The notes under the pieces are model-generated. The model was not told where the DNA came from, did not search any database, and saw only the letters and a program-made list of their open reading frames with translations. From a virus: a stretch of 23,370 nt of DNA. Where the stretch lies: the IMG/VR virus record IMGVR_UViG_3300048584_000286, positions 1 through 23,370 of that record. One strand, written 5' to 3'. The position numbers and the translations under genes are program-made. Shown here one piece after another: positions 7,069 through 12,451 of the stretch. Every line of letters starts with the position of its first letter. Positions within the stretch are counted from its first letter, which is position 1.

Positions 7069-7124
7069 GCATCCCTCATCTGCCCGTCTGATCGGGCACG
7101 TCCATGTCTTTTTTCGTCTTTCTG
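7069..7124 (-). promoter_or_regulatory. Leader copy 1 with a 9-codon upstream ORF (MDVPDQTGR)
   Basis: Transcribed leftward. A purine-rich stretch (AAAGACGAAAAAAGAC) is followed by an ATG at 7105 opening MDVPDQTGR-stop (7105-7076), then GAGGG and the start of the 76-aa gene at 7067. It contains a perfect stem, GCCCG/CGGGC around ATCAGA, inside the upstream ORF. It shares GACGAAAAAAGACATGGAC and GGCAGATGAGGGATG with copies 2 and 3. Confidence 0.6.
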
Positions 7125-7135
7125 TTGGATGGTTT

Positions 7136-7837
7136 TCATGATGGAAGCGGGCGGTTGATTTGGATGGTGCGGCCTTTGGTTTCCCCGGCGACGTAGCTTC
7201 CGGAATGGAGGTGGCGACGACGTTGCGAACGAGTGCGGAGCTTGCCGTATGCATCCTCGACATAGCGGGTGATCGCCGCCTCCTGATCCACGACCACCAG
7301 TCCGTATGCCTGGCGCTGGTCGGCGGCGTAGGATTGTTCCGCCCGTTGCTTCGCCGCTTTGAGTTCGGCGTTCAGTCCGTCGCGCAGGCCCCGGTAGTAG
7401 GATGCCTTGTCCGGGTTGGCGTGGGTCCGTTTGAACTCGTTCCAACAGCGGAAGAATGTCTGCCGCAGGTAGTTGAAGGCGAAGATAGCGAAGTCAATGT
7501 CGGCGGCGGCACCGATGATGTCCACCGGAGTCCCTCGCCCATTGGGCATCAGGATCGTCTTCACGTTGAAGTGCGCCTGCAGGATCGAGAGGATCATCAG
7601 GTCCGCCGGGTTGAGGGTCTTCGGCAGATCGACCTTGCCCTTGTTGACGGTGAAGCCCGCGCCGCCGGATTCGCCGCGTTCCATGCGGAGTAGCGCCGAG
7701 TCGATGTTGTGGCGGGTCATCAATTCCTGTGCCTTGGCCAGCGCCACCTTGGCTTCGTTTTCGGTGGAGCCGCGGGATCGGTCGGCCAGTCGCAGGAGCT
7801 TGCGGATTTTTTCAAGGATGTCGGATTCGGATTTCAT
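7136..7837 (-). CDS. DUF2786 domain protein
   Basis: 233 aa from ATG 7837. Residues about 7-46 match DUF2786: ILEKIRKLLRLAD, then ENEAKVALAKAQELMTRHNID. The remainder (about 75-200) is mixed, with a helical region (FAIFAFNYLRQTFFRCWNEF; YYRGLRDGLNAELKAAKQRAE) and a basic C-terminus, the layout common to DUF2786 proteins of phages and plasmids. The biochemical role is unknown. The first codons and the preceding GATCCC are duplicated at about 8724-8747, after the ligase gene, as a broken copy. The next ATG overlaps its stop, but leader copy 1 follows. Confidence 0.75.
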   Translation of the reverse strand: MKSESDILEKIRKLLRLADRSRGSTENEAKVALAKAQELMTRHNIDSALLRMERGESGGAGFTVNKGKVDLPKTLNPADLMILSILQAHFNVKTILMPNGRGTPVDIIGAAADIDFAIFAFNYLRQTFFRCWNEFKRTHANPDKASYYRGLRDGLNAELKAAKQRAEQSYAADQRQAYGLVVVDQEAAITRYVEDAYGKLRTRSQRRRHLHSGSYVAGETKGRTIQINRPLPS

Positions 7838-7858
7838 GGGATCTCAGGGGGCTGAATG

Positions 7859-8149
7859 TTAGACGTCCTCGTCGGGCAGACCTGCGGTGATGACATCCAC
7901 CGGGATGTGGGTGGATCCGCCCGACTCGCAGAGGTCGGAGTAGCGGATCTTCGCGGCCTTGAGTTCGGCGCGGGCGGTGTCCAGATCGTCCCAGCATTCG
8001 AGGAAGACCCGGCGCGGGCGACCGGCGAGAACCGAGCTGCGTCCATAGGTCGAATGACCGTAGAGCGTCGGCATGTTGGAGCAGTAGGTTTCGCCTCGCC
8101 CGTATTCGAGGGTCAGGCGGTGGTGCTGTTTGATGTATTCGATGTCCAT
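7859..8149 (-). CDS. Hypothetical protein, 96 aa
   Basis: Starts at ATG 8149 after an A/C-rich leader (ending AACACCAAC) without a Shine-Dalgarno and lies between same-strand genes with short gaps. The N-terminal half has a strand-rich region (HRLTLEYGRGETYCSNMPTLYGHSTYGRSS in two parts) and the C-terminal half has a helix (DDLDTARAELKAAKIRYSDLCES). It is a typical accessory protein of phage early regions. No recognised family. Confidence 0.6.
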   Translation of the reverse strand: MDIEYIKQHHRLTLEYGRGETYCSNMPTLYGHSTYGRSSVLAGRPRRVFLECWDDLDTARAELKAAKIRYSDLCESGGSTHIPVDVITAGLPDEDV

Positions 8150-8176
8150 GTTGGTGTTTGGTTGGGGTTGGTCAGT

Positions 8177-8344
8177 TCAGTGGGAGTTGATGGATTTCTC
8201 GGCGTCGTTCATTCCGAGATTGCAGTAGGACTCGCCGGAATATCCGGCGGCAGCCCATTCCTCGCGGGCTTCATCGGTGAGCAGTTCGGCGACTTGTTCG
8301 ATTTCCTCGATGGTCATGGCGTCTATTTCACTGGCGGTGTACAT
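8177..8344 (-). CDS. Small acidic protein, 55 aa
   Basis: A short gene between the 96-aa and 72-aa genes. ATG at 8344 follows AAACCACC; the product begins MYTASEIDAMTIEEIEQVAE and ends DAEKSINSH. It is strongly acidic and probably all-helical, with a likely two-helix N-terminal part (TIEEIEQVAELLTDEAREEW). The gap to the upstream gene is 7 nt, which supports it as a real cistron. No family is recognised. Small acidic phage proteins can be DNA mimics, but that is only a possibility. Confidence 0.55.
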   Translation of the reverse strand: MYTASEIDAMTIEEIEQVAELLTDEAREEWAAAGYSGESYCNLGMNDAEKSINSH

Positions 8345-8351
8345 GGTGGTT

Positions 8352-8570
8352 TCAGGGGTTGATGGTTGCGGGTTGGATCATTTCAGCGGTAACGAGTTCG
8401 GTCGGGATGATCCCGCCGTTCGGCCATTCGACAGGCCGGATGAATCCGCGGTCGCCGTTCCATTCGGCAATCACATGGAGCGTGTCGTCTCCATCCCAAT
8501 CGGGCCGGATCAGGACCAACATTCCGGTGACGTATGGGGTGTCATTGGCTGTGTTGGTAGTCCCTTTCAT
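8352..8570 (-). CDS. Hypothetical protein, 72 aa, behind leader copy 2
   Basis: ATG at 8570 follows leader copy 2. The 72-aa product looks like a small beta barrel of the SH3 or KOW type: GMLVLIRPDWDGDDTLHVIAEWNG, in strands separated by turns, then RGFIRPVEWPNGGIIPTELVTAEMI. The pattern of an initial VxIRP strand, a turn, and a closing PxELVTAEMI is common in small phage modulators, but no family is claimed. It would be the first gene of the transcription unit that continues to the 55-aa, 96-aa and DUF2786 genes. Confidence 0.6.
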   Translation of the reverse strand: MKGTTNTANDTPYVTGMLVLIRPDWDGDDTLHVIAEWNGDRGFIRPVEWPNGGIIPTELVTAEMIQPATINP

Positions 8571-8730
8571 CGTCTCTCATCTGCCAGTCTGACAACTTGA
8601 GTCCATGTCTTTTTTCGTCTTTTTTCATCCTGTTCCGAATGCCAGTTAGATAATATTTTGGCATGGTGCATGAGCGTCATAATGCGTTCCAATCATGCGT
8701 CATTTCACACGCTCCGAATAAGGATTTCGG
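8571..8730. repeat. Diverged direct repeat, copy A of the leader/promoter module
   Basis: This intergenic block resembles 9529-9673 along most of its length. Besides the leader itself, both contain TTGGCATG, then CCAATCATGCGTCATT here against CCAATCAGGCGTCATT in copy B, and CTCCGAAT near the distal end. It probably carries the minus-strand promoter; TATTAT (8659-8654, minus strand) is a possible -10. An inverted pair ATGCCA/TGGCAT with a 14-nt spacer surrounds it. Confidence 0.6.
8572..8620 (-). promoter_or_regulatory. Leader copy 2 with a 9-codon upstream ORF (MDSSCQTGR)
   Basis: On the minus strand GAAAAAAGACATGGAC is followed by an upstream ORF from ATG 8606 to TGA 8577 (MDSSCQTGR). GAGACG and the start of the 72-aa gene at 8570 follow. 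It is almost identical to leader copy 3 and shares both ends with leader copy 1. Confidence 0.62.
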
Positions 8731-8747
8731 ATTCGGATTTCATGGGA
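8711..8747 (-). pseudogene. Remnant of a duplicated DUF2786 gene start
   Basis: Directly after the ligase stop, the minus strand reads GATCCC then an ATG opening MKSESEILIRSV-stop. The intact DUF2786 gene begins with the same GATCCC and MKSESDILEKIRKLL. The identity covers about 25 bases and ends abruptly inside repeat copy A. It suggests that in an earlier arrangement the DUF2786 gene followed the ligase and that the 7838-8720 block was inserted or duplicated between them. Confidence 0.55.
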
Positions 8748-8748
8748 T

Positions 8749-9525
8749 CTATTCGTAGTTGCGGACGGCAAGGAATGTTGGGAATCGCGGGACTCCATCA
8801 GGAGTCAGTTCGAAGTAGCGGACAGTCACGATGGCACCGATGGCCGGCGGGGTTTCCCTTTCGGCGTCGGTGAACCCGGACCCGGCGCGGAACGTGGTGC
8901 CGTCTCTGAGTTGGCAGACAAGCGCCCCGAGTCGTCCTTCGTGTTTGCCTTCACCGTCCTGGTGGCCGATCACGGTGGCCTCGTCGTCGATGAATCGCTT
9001 GAGCTTGCGAAGGTGACCGGACCGCTTGAATTCGTAAGGTGAACGCGGGGCGCGGAGCATGACACCCTCGCCTTTGCCGTTGAGGATGGAACGCTCGAAA
9101 TCAAGCAAGGCGTTGTCGGACTGACAGAGCACCTGCTCGACTATCGAGACATGGCCGGGGAGCTGCAGGGCTAGCAACGTGCGTTGCCGGTCTTCGGTCG
9201 GGCCGTCGGCTTGAACATCAAAGACCAAATATTTAACCGGTGACCAGTCGGCGGTCATGGACCGAACGATGCTCACCGCGTCGTTGAACTTCCCGCGACC
9301 GACGAACAGCTCGCCGTCCAGCGGCAGCGCGGGCAGTCCCGCTTTGAACCATGCCGGGGCGTGGAAGATGTTGCCGCCACGGGAGCGGAAATGTTCGCCG
9401 TCCCAAATGGCGCGGACTCCGTCGAGTTTCTCTGACATCCACCAGCCGTCCGGCCGCATGGTCTTGTCCCAATTCTTCGCCAACATCGGCGGCTTGGTTG
9501 TTAGGTTTGGTGTGTTTGCTTTCAT
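8749..9525 (-). CDS. ATP-dependent DNA ligase, minimal phage type
   Basis: Seals nicks in double-stranded DNA through a lysyl-AMP intermediate. With start ATG 9525 (the neighbouring ATG 9528 is also possible) the protein is 258 aa. Motif I is SEKLDGVRA with catalytic Lys33, motif III is LDGELF (69-74), motif IV is EGVMLR (153-158) and motif V is LRKLKRF (172-178). A short OB-fold domain follows (about 185-250, with ATVIGHQDGEG and VTVRYFELTPDGVPRFP). The length fits minimal phage or bacterial Lig E-type ligases. No signal peptide is present, so it is likely cytoplasmic. Leader copy 3 precedes it and the amidoligase operon diverges from it. Confidence 0.9.
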   Translation of the reverse strand: MKANTPNLTTKPPMLAKNWDKTMRPDGWWMSEKLDGVRAIWDGEHFRSRGGNIFHAPAWFKAGLPALPLDGELFVGRGKFNDAVSIVRSMTADWSPVKYLVFDVQADGPTEDRQRTLLALQLPGHVSIVEQVLCQSDNALLDFERSILNGKGEGVMLRAPRSPYEFKRSGHLRKLKRFIDDEATVIGHQDGEGKHEGRLGALVCQLRDGTTFRAGSGFTDAERETPPAIGAIVTVRYFELTPDGVPRFPTFLAVRNYE

Positions 9526-9528
9526 CAT

Positions 9529-9575
9529 CCCTCATCTGCCAGTCTGACAACTTGAGTCCATGTCATTTTTCGTCT
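9529..9575 (-). promoter_or_regulatory. Leader copy 3 with a 9-codon upstream ORF (MDSSCQTGR)
   Basis: The minus strand reads GACGAAAAATGACATGGAC, then an upstream ORF from ATG 9561 to TGA 9532 encoding MDSSCQTGR, then GAGGG and the ligase start codons. The upstream ORF is identical to that of copy 2. The GAGGG is the likely ribosome binding site, spaced for ATG 9525. Confidence 0.62.
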
Positions 9576-9673
9576 TTCTTTCGCGGTAAATTGGACTCGC
9601 GATTGGCATGTGTTTTGAGTCACACGAAGCGTGCCAATCAGGCGTCATTCCGCAGACTCCGAATCTGTTTCGG
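9529..9673. repeat. Diverged direct repeat, copy B of the leader/promoter module
   Basis: Partner of 8571-8730. It lies between the divergent ligase and amidoligase genes. Within it GATTGGCATG (from 9600) and GTGCCAATC form an inverted pair around 21 bases, a possible operator. Confidence 0.58.
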
Positions 9674-9679
9674 TTGGCA

Positions 9680-9697
9680 CGTTTCATGAATGAAACG
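9680..9697. repeat. Perfect palindrome in the divergent promoter region
   Basis: CGTTTCAT and ATGAAACG are perfect 8-bp arms around GA, about 80 bp before the amidoligase start. TTGGCAC immediately precedes it. It has the size and symmetry of a dimeric repressor operator. Confidence 0.5.
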
Positions 9698-9740
9698 ATG
9701 CGGAGAAATTATGTCTTTTTTCCTCTAACTCCACTTAGCC

Positions 9741-9773
9741 ATGGACGTGAGGTGGCACCATGGCAGATATTAA
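9741..9773 (+). promoter_or_regulatory. Leader copy 4 with a 10-codon upstream ORF (MDVRWHHGRY), plus strand
   Basis: ATGGACGTG, 12 bases, then GGCAGAT: the same two blocks at the same spacing as leader copy 1, but before the plus-strand amidoligase gene. The upstream ORF ends in TAA only 2 nt before the amidoligase ATG at 9776. The 12-mer ATGTCTTTTTTC at 9711-9722 also occurs near copies 1 and 2, in the opposite orientation relative to transcription. Confidence 0.45.
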
Positions 9774-9775
9774 CC

Positions 9776-10582
9776 ATGACAACGCCGACCATGTCCCGCC
9801 GCTTCGGAGTCGAGATTGAATTCCTCTCCACCATCACCAAAGAGCAGGCCGTCATGAGCCTTAGAGCCGCAGGCATCCGGGTCGAATCTTCCTACTACAC
9901 CCACGACACCACGCCCTATTGGAAGATCGTCACCGACGGCTCCTGCGGTTTGGAACTCGTCTCACCGGTTCTCGAAGGTGAGGCCGGCATCGAGGAAGTC
10001 AGAATCGCCGCCGCCGCACTCGAAGCCGCGGGTGCCCAAGTGGACAAGCGCTGCGGACTCCATGTCCATTTCGACGCCCGCTCGATGAATCTCAAAGCGG
10101 TGAAGAACCTCTTCAAACTCTGGCTCAAATTCGAGGATGTTCTCGATACGTTCCAACCGCAGTCACGCCGAGGCAACAACAACACCTACTGCCGCACGAA
10201 TCTTGAGAGCGGCGTTTCTGATAGCGAGGATCACAGAGGCCAATGCTACCGAGTCTTCCAGAAGATCGACGCCTGCCGGAACATGGATCAGATGAAGCAG
10301 CTCTACCCCTGCCGCTATCGGAAGCTCAACATCCAATCCTACTTCCGTCATCAAACGCTGGAGGTCCGCCACCACTCGGGAACCACAGATCCAGCCAAGA
10401 TCACCAACTGGGTGCGTCTGATGGCCCGTGTGTTCGACGCCGCCGAAGCCGCCGCCACCGTCCGCAACCGCCCGGTGGACACCGGCCTCGGGATGAACCG
10501 CATGAAGTGGTTCTTCCAAGCCATCGACGCCAGGGGACTGACGAAATTCTACACCGAGCGCGCCAAAAAACTGGCCGCCTGA
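9776..10582 (+). CDS. Amidoligase-family protein (COOH-NH2 ligase fold)
   Basis: 268 aa from ATG 9776; the open frame extends upstream but that part is noncoding leader. Family features: RFGVEIEF (9-16), where the Glu residues bind metal; VTDGSCGLELVSPVL (52-66); CGLHVHFD (93-100); and FRHQTLEVRHHSGTTDPAKI (190-209). These match the Amidoligase_2 group of the glutamine-synthetase-like ATP-dependent ligases, which form amide or peptide bonds on small molecules or protein tails. The substrate here is unknown. Two small genes follow closely. Such enzymes occur on plasmids and phages with equally unknown substrates. Leader copy 4 precedes it. Confidence 0.85.
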   Translation: MTTPTMSRRFGVEIEFLSTITKEQAVMSLRAAGIRVESSYYTHDTTPYWKIVTDGSCGLELVSPVLEGEAGIEEVRIAAAALEAAGAQVDKRCGLHVHFDARSMNLKAVKNLFKLWLKFEDVLDTFQPQSRRGNNNTYCRTNLESGVSDSEDHRGQCYRVFQKIDACRNMDQMKQLYPCRYRKLNIQSYFRHQTLEVRHHSGTTDPAKITNWVRLMARVFDAAEAAATVRNRPVDTGLGMNRMKWFFQAIDARGLTKFYTERAKKLAA

Positions 10583-10591
10583 TTTCCACCA

Positions 10592-10870
10592 ATGACAATG
10601 ACCACCATGAACACCGAATACCATACCATCGACGGCGCGACATTCTCCGCCGTCGATGCCACCGACCTGATGACCCAACTCCGGGCCGACAGCTTCAACC
10701 CGGAAGCCGACCTGCCGTCCTACTGCCGAGCCACCGCTCGTGCGTCCAAGATGCAGACCGGAAAACCGCATCGCCAGTGGCCGCCCAAGGCACTGGTCGA
10801 AGACATGCTCGCCTCTGGCCTGATCGCCACCGGCAAGCGCCATCCGGAATGGGGAACCACCAACGACTGA
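10592..10870 (+). CDS. Hypothetical protein, 92 aa, in the amidoligase operon
   Basis: Starts 9 nt after the amidoligase stop. ATG 10592 is given; ATG 10607 is a plausible shorter start. The product contains MNTEYHTIDGATFSAVDATDL in its N-terminal part, an RATARASKMQTG stretch and PPKALVEDMLASGLIATGKRHPEW at the end. A winged or helical small domain is likely. No family can be named. Its place between two recognisable small-operon genes supports a shared function, perhaps as a substrate or adaptor of the amidoligase. Confidence 0.6.
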   Translation: MTMTTMNTEYHTIDGATFSAVDATDLMTQLRADSFNPEADLPSYCRATARASKMQTGKPHRQWPPKALVEDMLASGLIATGKRHPEWGTTND

Positions 10871-10876
10871 ACGGAC

Positions 10877-11155
10877 ATGGCATACCGAATCATGGAACCA
10901 CGCTTCCCGCTTGGGAAAACCGTGGCAACTCCCGGAGCGATGGCCCTCGGAATCGACCTGGCATCCTACATGCACCGCCACCACTGCGGCGATTGGGGTG
11001 ATCTCGACGAATGCGACAAGCAGGCGAACGAGGATGCCCTGATCCACGGCGACCGCATCCTCAGTCACTACAAGCTCGGCGGAGGCCGGCGAATCTACAT
11101 CATCACGGAATGGGACCGGGCCTCGACGTGTGTCATGCTCCCCGAGGAGTATTGA
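10877..11155 (+). CDS. Conserved mobile-element protein, 92 aa (plasmid/ICE type)
   Basis: Starts 6 nt after the previous gene. The sequence FPLGKTVATPGAMALGID, HHCGDWGDLDECDKQANEDAL, GDRILSHYKL and RIYIITEWDRASTCVMLPEEY is a pattern I know from small conserved proteins of plasmids and integrative elements, often near antirestriction or amidoligase genes. No biochemical role is established. The last 23 bases overlap, tail to tail, the minus-strand nuclease gene. Confidence 0.68.
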   Translation: MAYRIMEPRFPLGKTVATPGAMALGIDLASYMHRHHCGDWGDLDECDKQANEDALIHGDRILSHYKLGGGRRIYIITEWDRASTCVMLPEEY

Positions 11156-11486
11156 TCCACGCGACGATACGCTCGATGAAGTCGAGATCGAGCTGCTTCT
11201 CAGTCAGCCGGATGACGGTCCAGCCTGCCAACACCGCTTCGAGATACTTCTCGGCGTCCTTGGCGTAACCCGCACCTCGGTTGTGCCGACCAGCTCCGCG
11301 CTGGAAAATTCCGCCCTCGATTTCAATCAGCGTGCGGCTTGCAACATGTGCAAAGTCGGCACGCCACAAACGGGAAGCATGGAACCTCACTTCCCGCTCC
11401 AGGGGTGGACCTTGCGCCACCCTCCAGAGTAGCAGAAACCTCGATTCCAAGCGGGATGCAGCCATTTCCCTGGTGTCCGGAGTCAA
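11133..11486 (-). CDS. DUF559/VRR-NUC-like PD-(D/E)XK nuclease
   Basis: 117 aa from TTG 11486, whose TTGA overlaps the stop of the 90-aa ORF; ATG 11465 is an alternative. The core resembles small endonuclease-like proteins: FLLLWRVAQGPPLEREVRF, then WRADFAH with the first acidic residue, TLIEIEGG with the paired Glu residues, and YLEAVLAGWTVIRLTEKQLD. The last strand with its Arg matches the fold's end. It may act in recombination or DNA end processing. The gene converges with the amidoligase operon and overlaps it by 23 bp, leaving no room for a terminator. Confidence 0.66.
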   Translation of the reverse strand: MTPDTREMAASRLESRFLLLWRVAQGPPLEREVRFHASRLWRADFAHVASRTLIEIEGGIFQRGAGRHNRGAGYAKDAEKYLEAVLAGWTVIRLTEKQLDLDFIERIVAWINTPRGA

Positions 11487-11755
11487 CGTCCCGAGCGTCC
11501 GTTATGTGGGAAACGCAAAAACAATTTATCACGTAAATTCAATGAGGTGCGGACATCCCTGCCGACTGTCTCGGGTTCAATAGATTCCTTGATGGGTTCG
11601 AATCCATCTGAACCCGTTTGAACCCCGTCCAGCATGGCGATGATGTCGGGCGTCACGTCGATGCTGGTTTGCCCCTGTTGAACTGCTATCAGCCGCGCTC
11701 CTTCGCGGAGCATGCGTGTAACCCTGTGGATTGGTGTCGTGGCGTTGAGGGGCAT
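11483..11755 (-). CDS. Hypothetical protein, up to 90 aa
   Basis: Open from ATG 11755 (ATG 11713 is also possible) and coupled by TTGA to the nuclease gene. The middle reads as coding (MLREGARLIAVQQGQTSIDVTPDIIAMLDG), but the C-terminus is basic and low in structure. Codons for DGVQTGSDGFEPI contain a 10-bp-period run of GGTTCAAA-like repeats (11594-11626). It starts 13 nt after the tRNA-like element, with no Shine-Dalgarno. It is retained mainly because of the coupling. Confidence 0.42.
   Translation of the reverse strand: MPLNATTPIHRVTRMLREGARLIAVQQGQTSIDVTPDIIAMLDGVQTGSDGFEPIKESIEPETVGRDVRTSLNLRDKLFLRFPHNGRSGR
11594..11626 (-). repeat. Three tandem degenerate 10-mers of the GGGTTCAAAY type
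   Basis: On the minus strand GGGGTTCAAAC, GGGTTCAGAT and GGATTCGAAC follow one another with a period of 10 bases inside the 90-aa ORF. The same motif and period recur at 13167-13186, in the noncoding region upstream of the HTH gene. Confidence 0.4.
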
Positions 11756-11767
11756 GGTGATCGTGAG

Positions 11768-11840
11768 TGGTTGCAGGGGCGGGAATTGAACCCGCAGAGG
11801 GCAAGGGTATGAGGCTCGCCTGGGACCGTCCCTCCCTGCG
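11768..11840 (-). tRNA. tRNA-like element with CAT anticodon loop and very short D arm
   Basis: On the minus strand a 73-nt sequence ends in an encoded ACCA. The T arm is perfect: GCGGG/CCCGC around TTCAATT. The acceptor pairs GCAGGG with CCCTGC, with a C-A mismatch at the end. The anticodon arm pairs GGCGAG with CTTGCC (one G-T) around CCTCATACC, placing CAT in the usual position but with a C-C closing mismatch. The D arm is reduced to GGGA/TCCC with a 3-nt loop. It would be a Met- or Ile-type tRNA, a decaying one, or a tRNA mimic. It begins 5 nt after the 201-aa gene's stop codon. Confidence 0.5.
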
Positions 11841-11845
11841 TTTGG

Positions 11846-12451
11846 TTAGAGCGCCTCGTAGATGTCGAGGATCAGCTTGAAGTCCTTTTTGACGTTCTCC
11901 CGCTGTTCCTCGTCCCACTGATCGACCGGATCGTCAGCCGTGGTCTGCTTCCACCAGCGGATGAGTCGATTGATGAGAGCAAGGTGAGTGATGACTCCCT
12001 TGTCGGCAGGATCGCCTTCGACCTCCTCGGGTGTGGCGAGGCGACCGAAGTTGATGGACTTACGCAGTCGGCGGACGCTGAGCTTATGCTTATCCGCCAT
12101 GTCCAGCCAATGCTGCTTTTCCTCGTCGGTCTTCAGTTTGGCGACCGTAGCGTGGATGTAGTAGTCGAGATTGTATTTACGTAAATACATTTCAACCTTT
12201 CGTGCAACGTATGCATACTGGCGCAGCGTCTGGTAGGCCAGTCCCGTGCGAACCAATGCTTCCTCATACTTTTCACCGTAGTGGGCTTCACCGTAGTTGA
12301 TCCAGTCACCGATGATGAAGCCGATAGACTTTCCGATGGGCGCGAGCTTCTGTCCGAGAGCATCCCATTCCTCAAAGGTCAGTTCCTCGTTGAATTGAAT
12401 GCCGGTGGGCGTGATGGAAAATTTGGGGTCGTGGATAGCGAGAGTGTTCAT
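11846..12451 (-). CDS. Phage-type 201-aa protein, possibly DNA-binding
   Basis: ATG at 12451 overlaps the stop of the HTH gene (ATGA). The sequence has a recognisable phage/plasmid pattern without a named function: LTFEEWDALGQKLAPIGKSIGFIIGDWINYGE (in two parts), YEEALVRTGLAYQTLRQYAYVARKVE, an HATVAKLKTDEEKQHWLDMA segment and a LSVRRLRKSI helix. The central part resembles the HTH and helical region downstream of ParB/KorB N-terminal domains, so DNA binding is plausible. It is all-helical, acidic at the C-terminus, and a candidate to bind the GGTTCAAA repeats nearby. Confidence 0.68.
   Translation of the reverse strand: MNTLAIHDPKFSITPTGIQFNEELTFEEWDALGQKLAPIGKSIGFIIGDWINYGEAHYGEKYEEALVRTGLAYQTLRQYAYVARKVEMYLRKYNLDYYIHATVAKLKTDEEKQHWLDMADKHKLSVRRLRKSINFGRLATPEEVEGDPADKGVITHLALINRLIRWWKQTTADDPVDQWDEEQRENVKKDFKLILDIYEAL

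Noticed and set aside
9600-9700. Sigma54 promoter from TTGGCAT and TTGGCAC motifs
   Set aside because: The -24-like TGGCA elements lack a TTGC at the correct -12 distance.
9608-9775. 56-residue upstream extension of the amidoligase
   Set aside because: It crosses the palindrome and leader copy 4; family homology begins at SRRFGVEIE.
10163-11068. 301-codon minus-strand ORF opposite the amidoligase operon
   Set aside because: It is the shadow of three recognisable plus-strand genes; composition is His/Gly/Val-rich as expected for antisense of GC-rich coding DNA and no domain is seen.
11590-11607. Second tRNA T-arm-like sequence (GATGG, GTTCGAAT, CCATC)
   Set aside because: No acceptor, anticodon or D arm can be built around it; it is part of the tandem 10-mer repeats.
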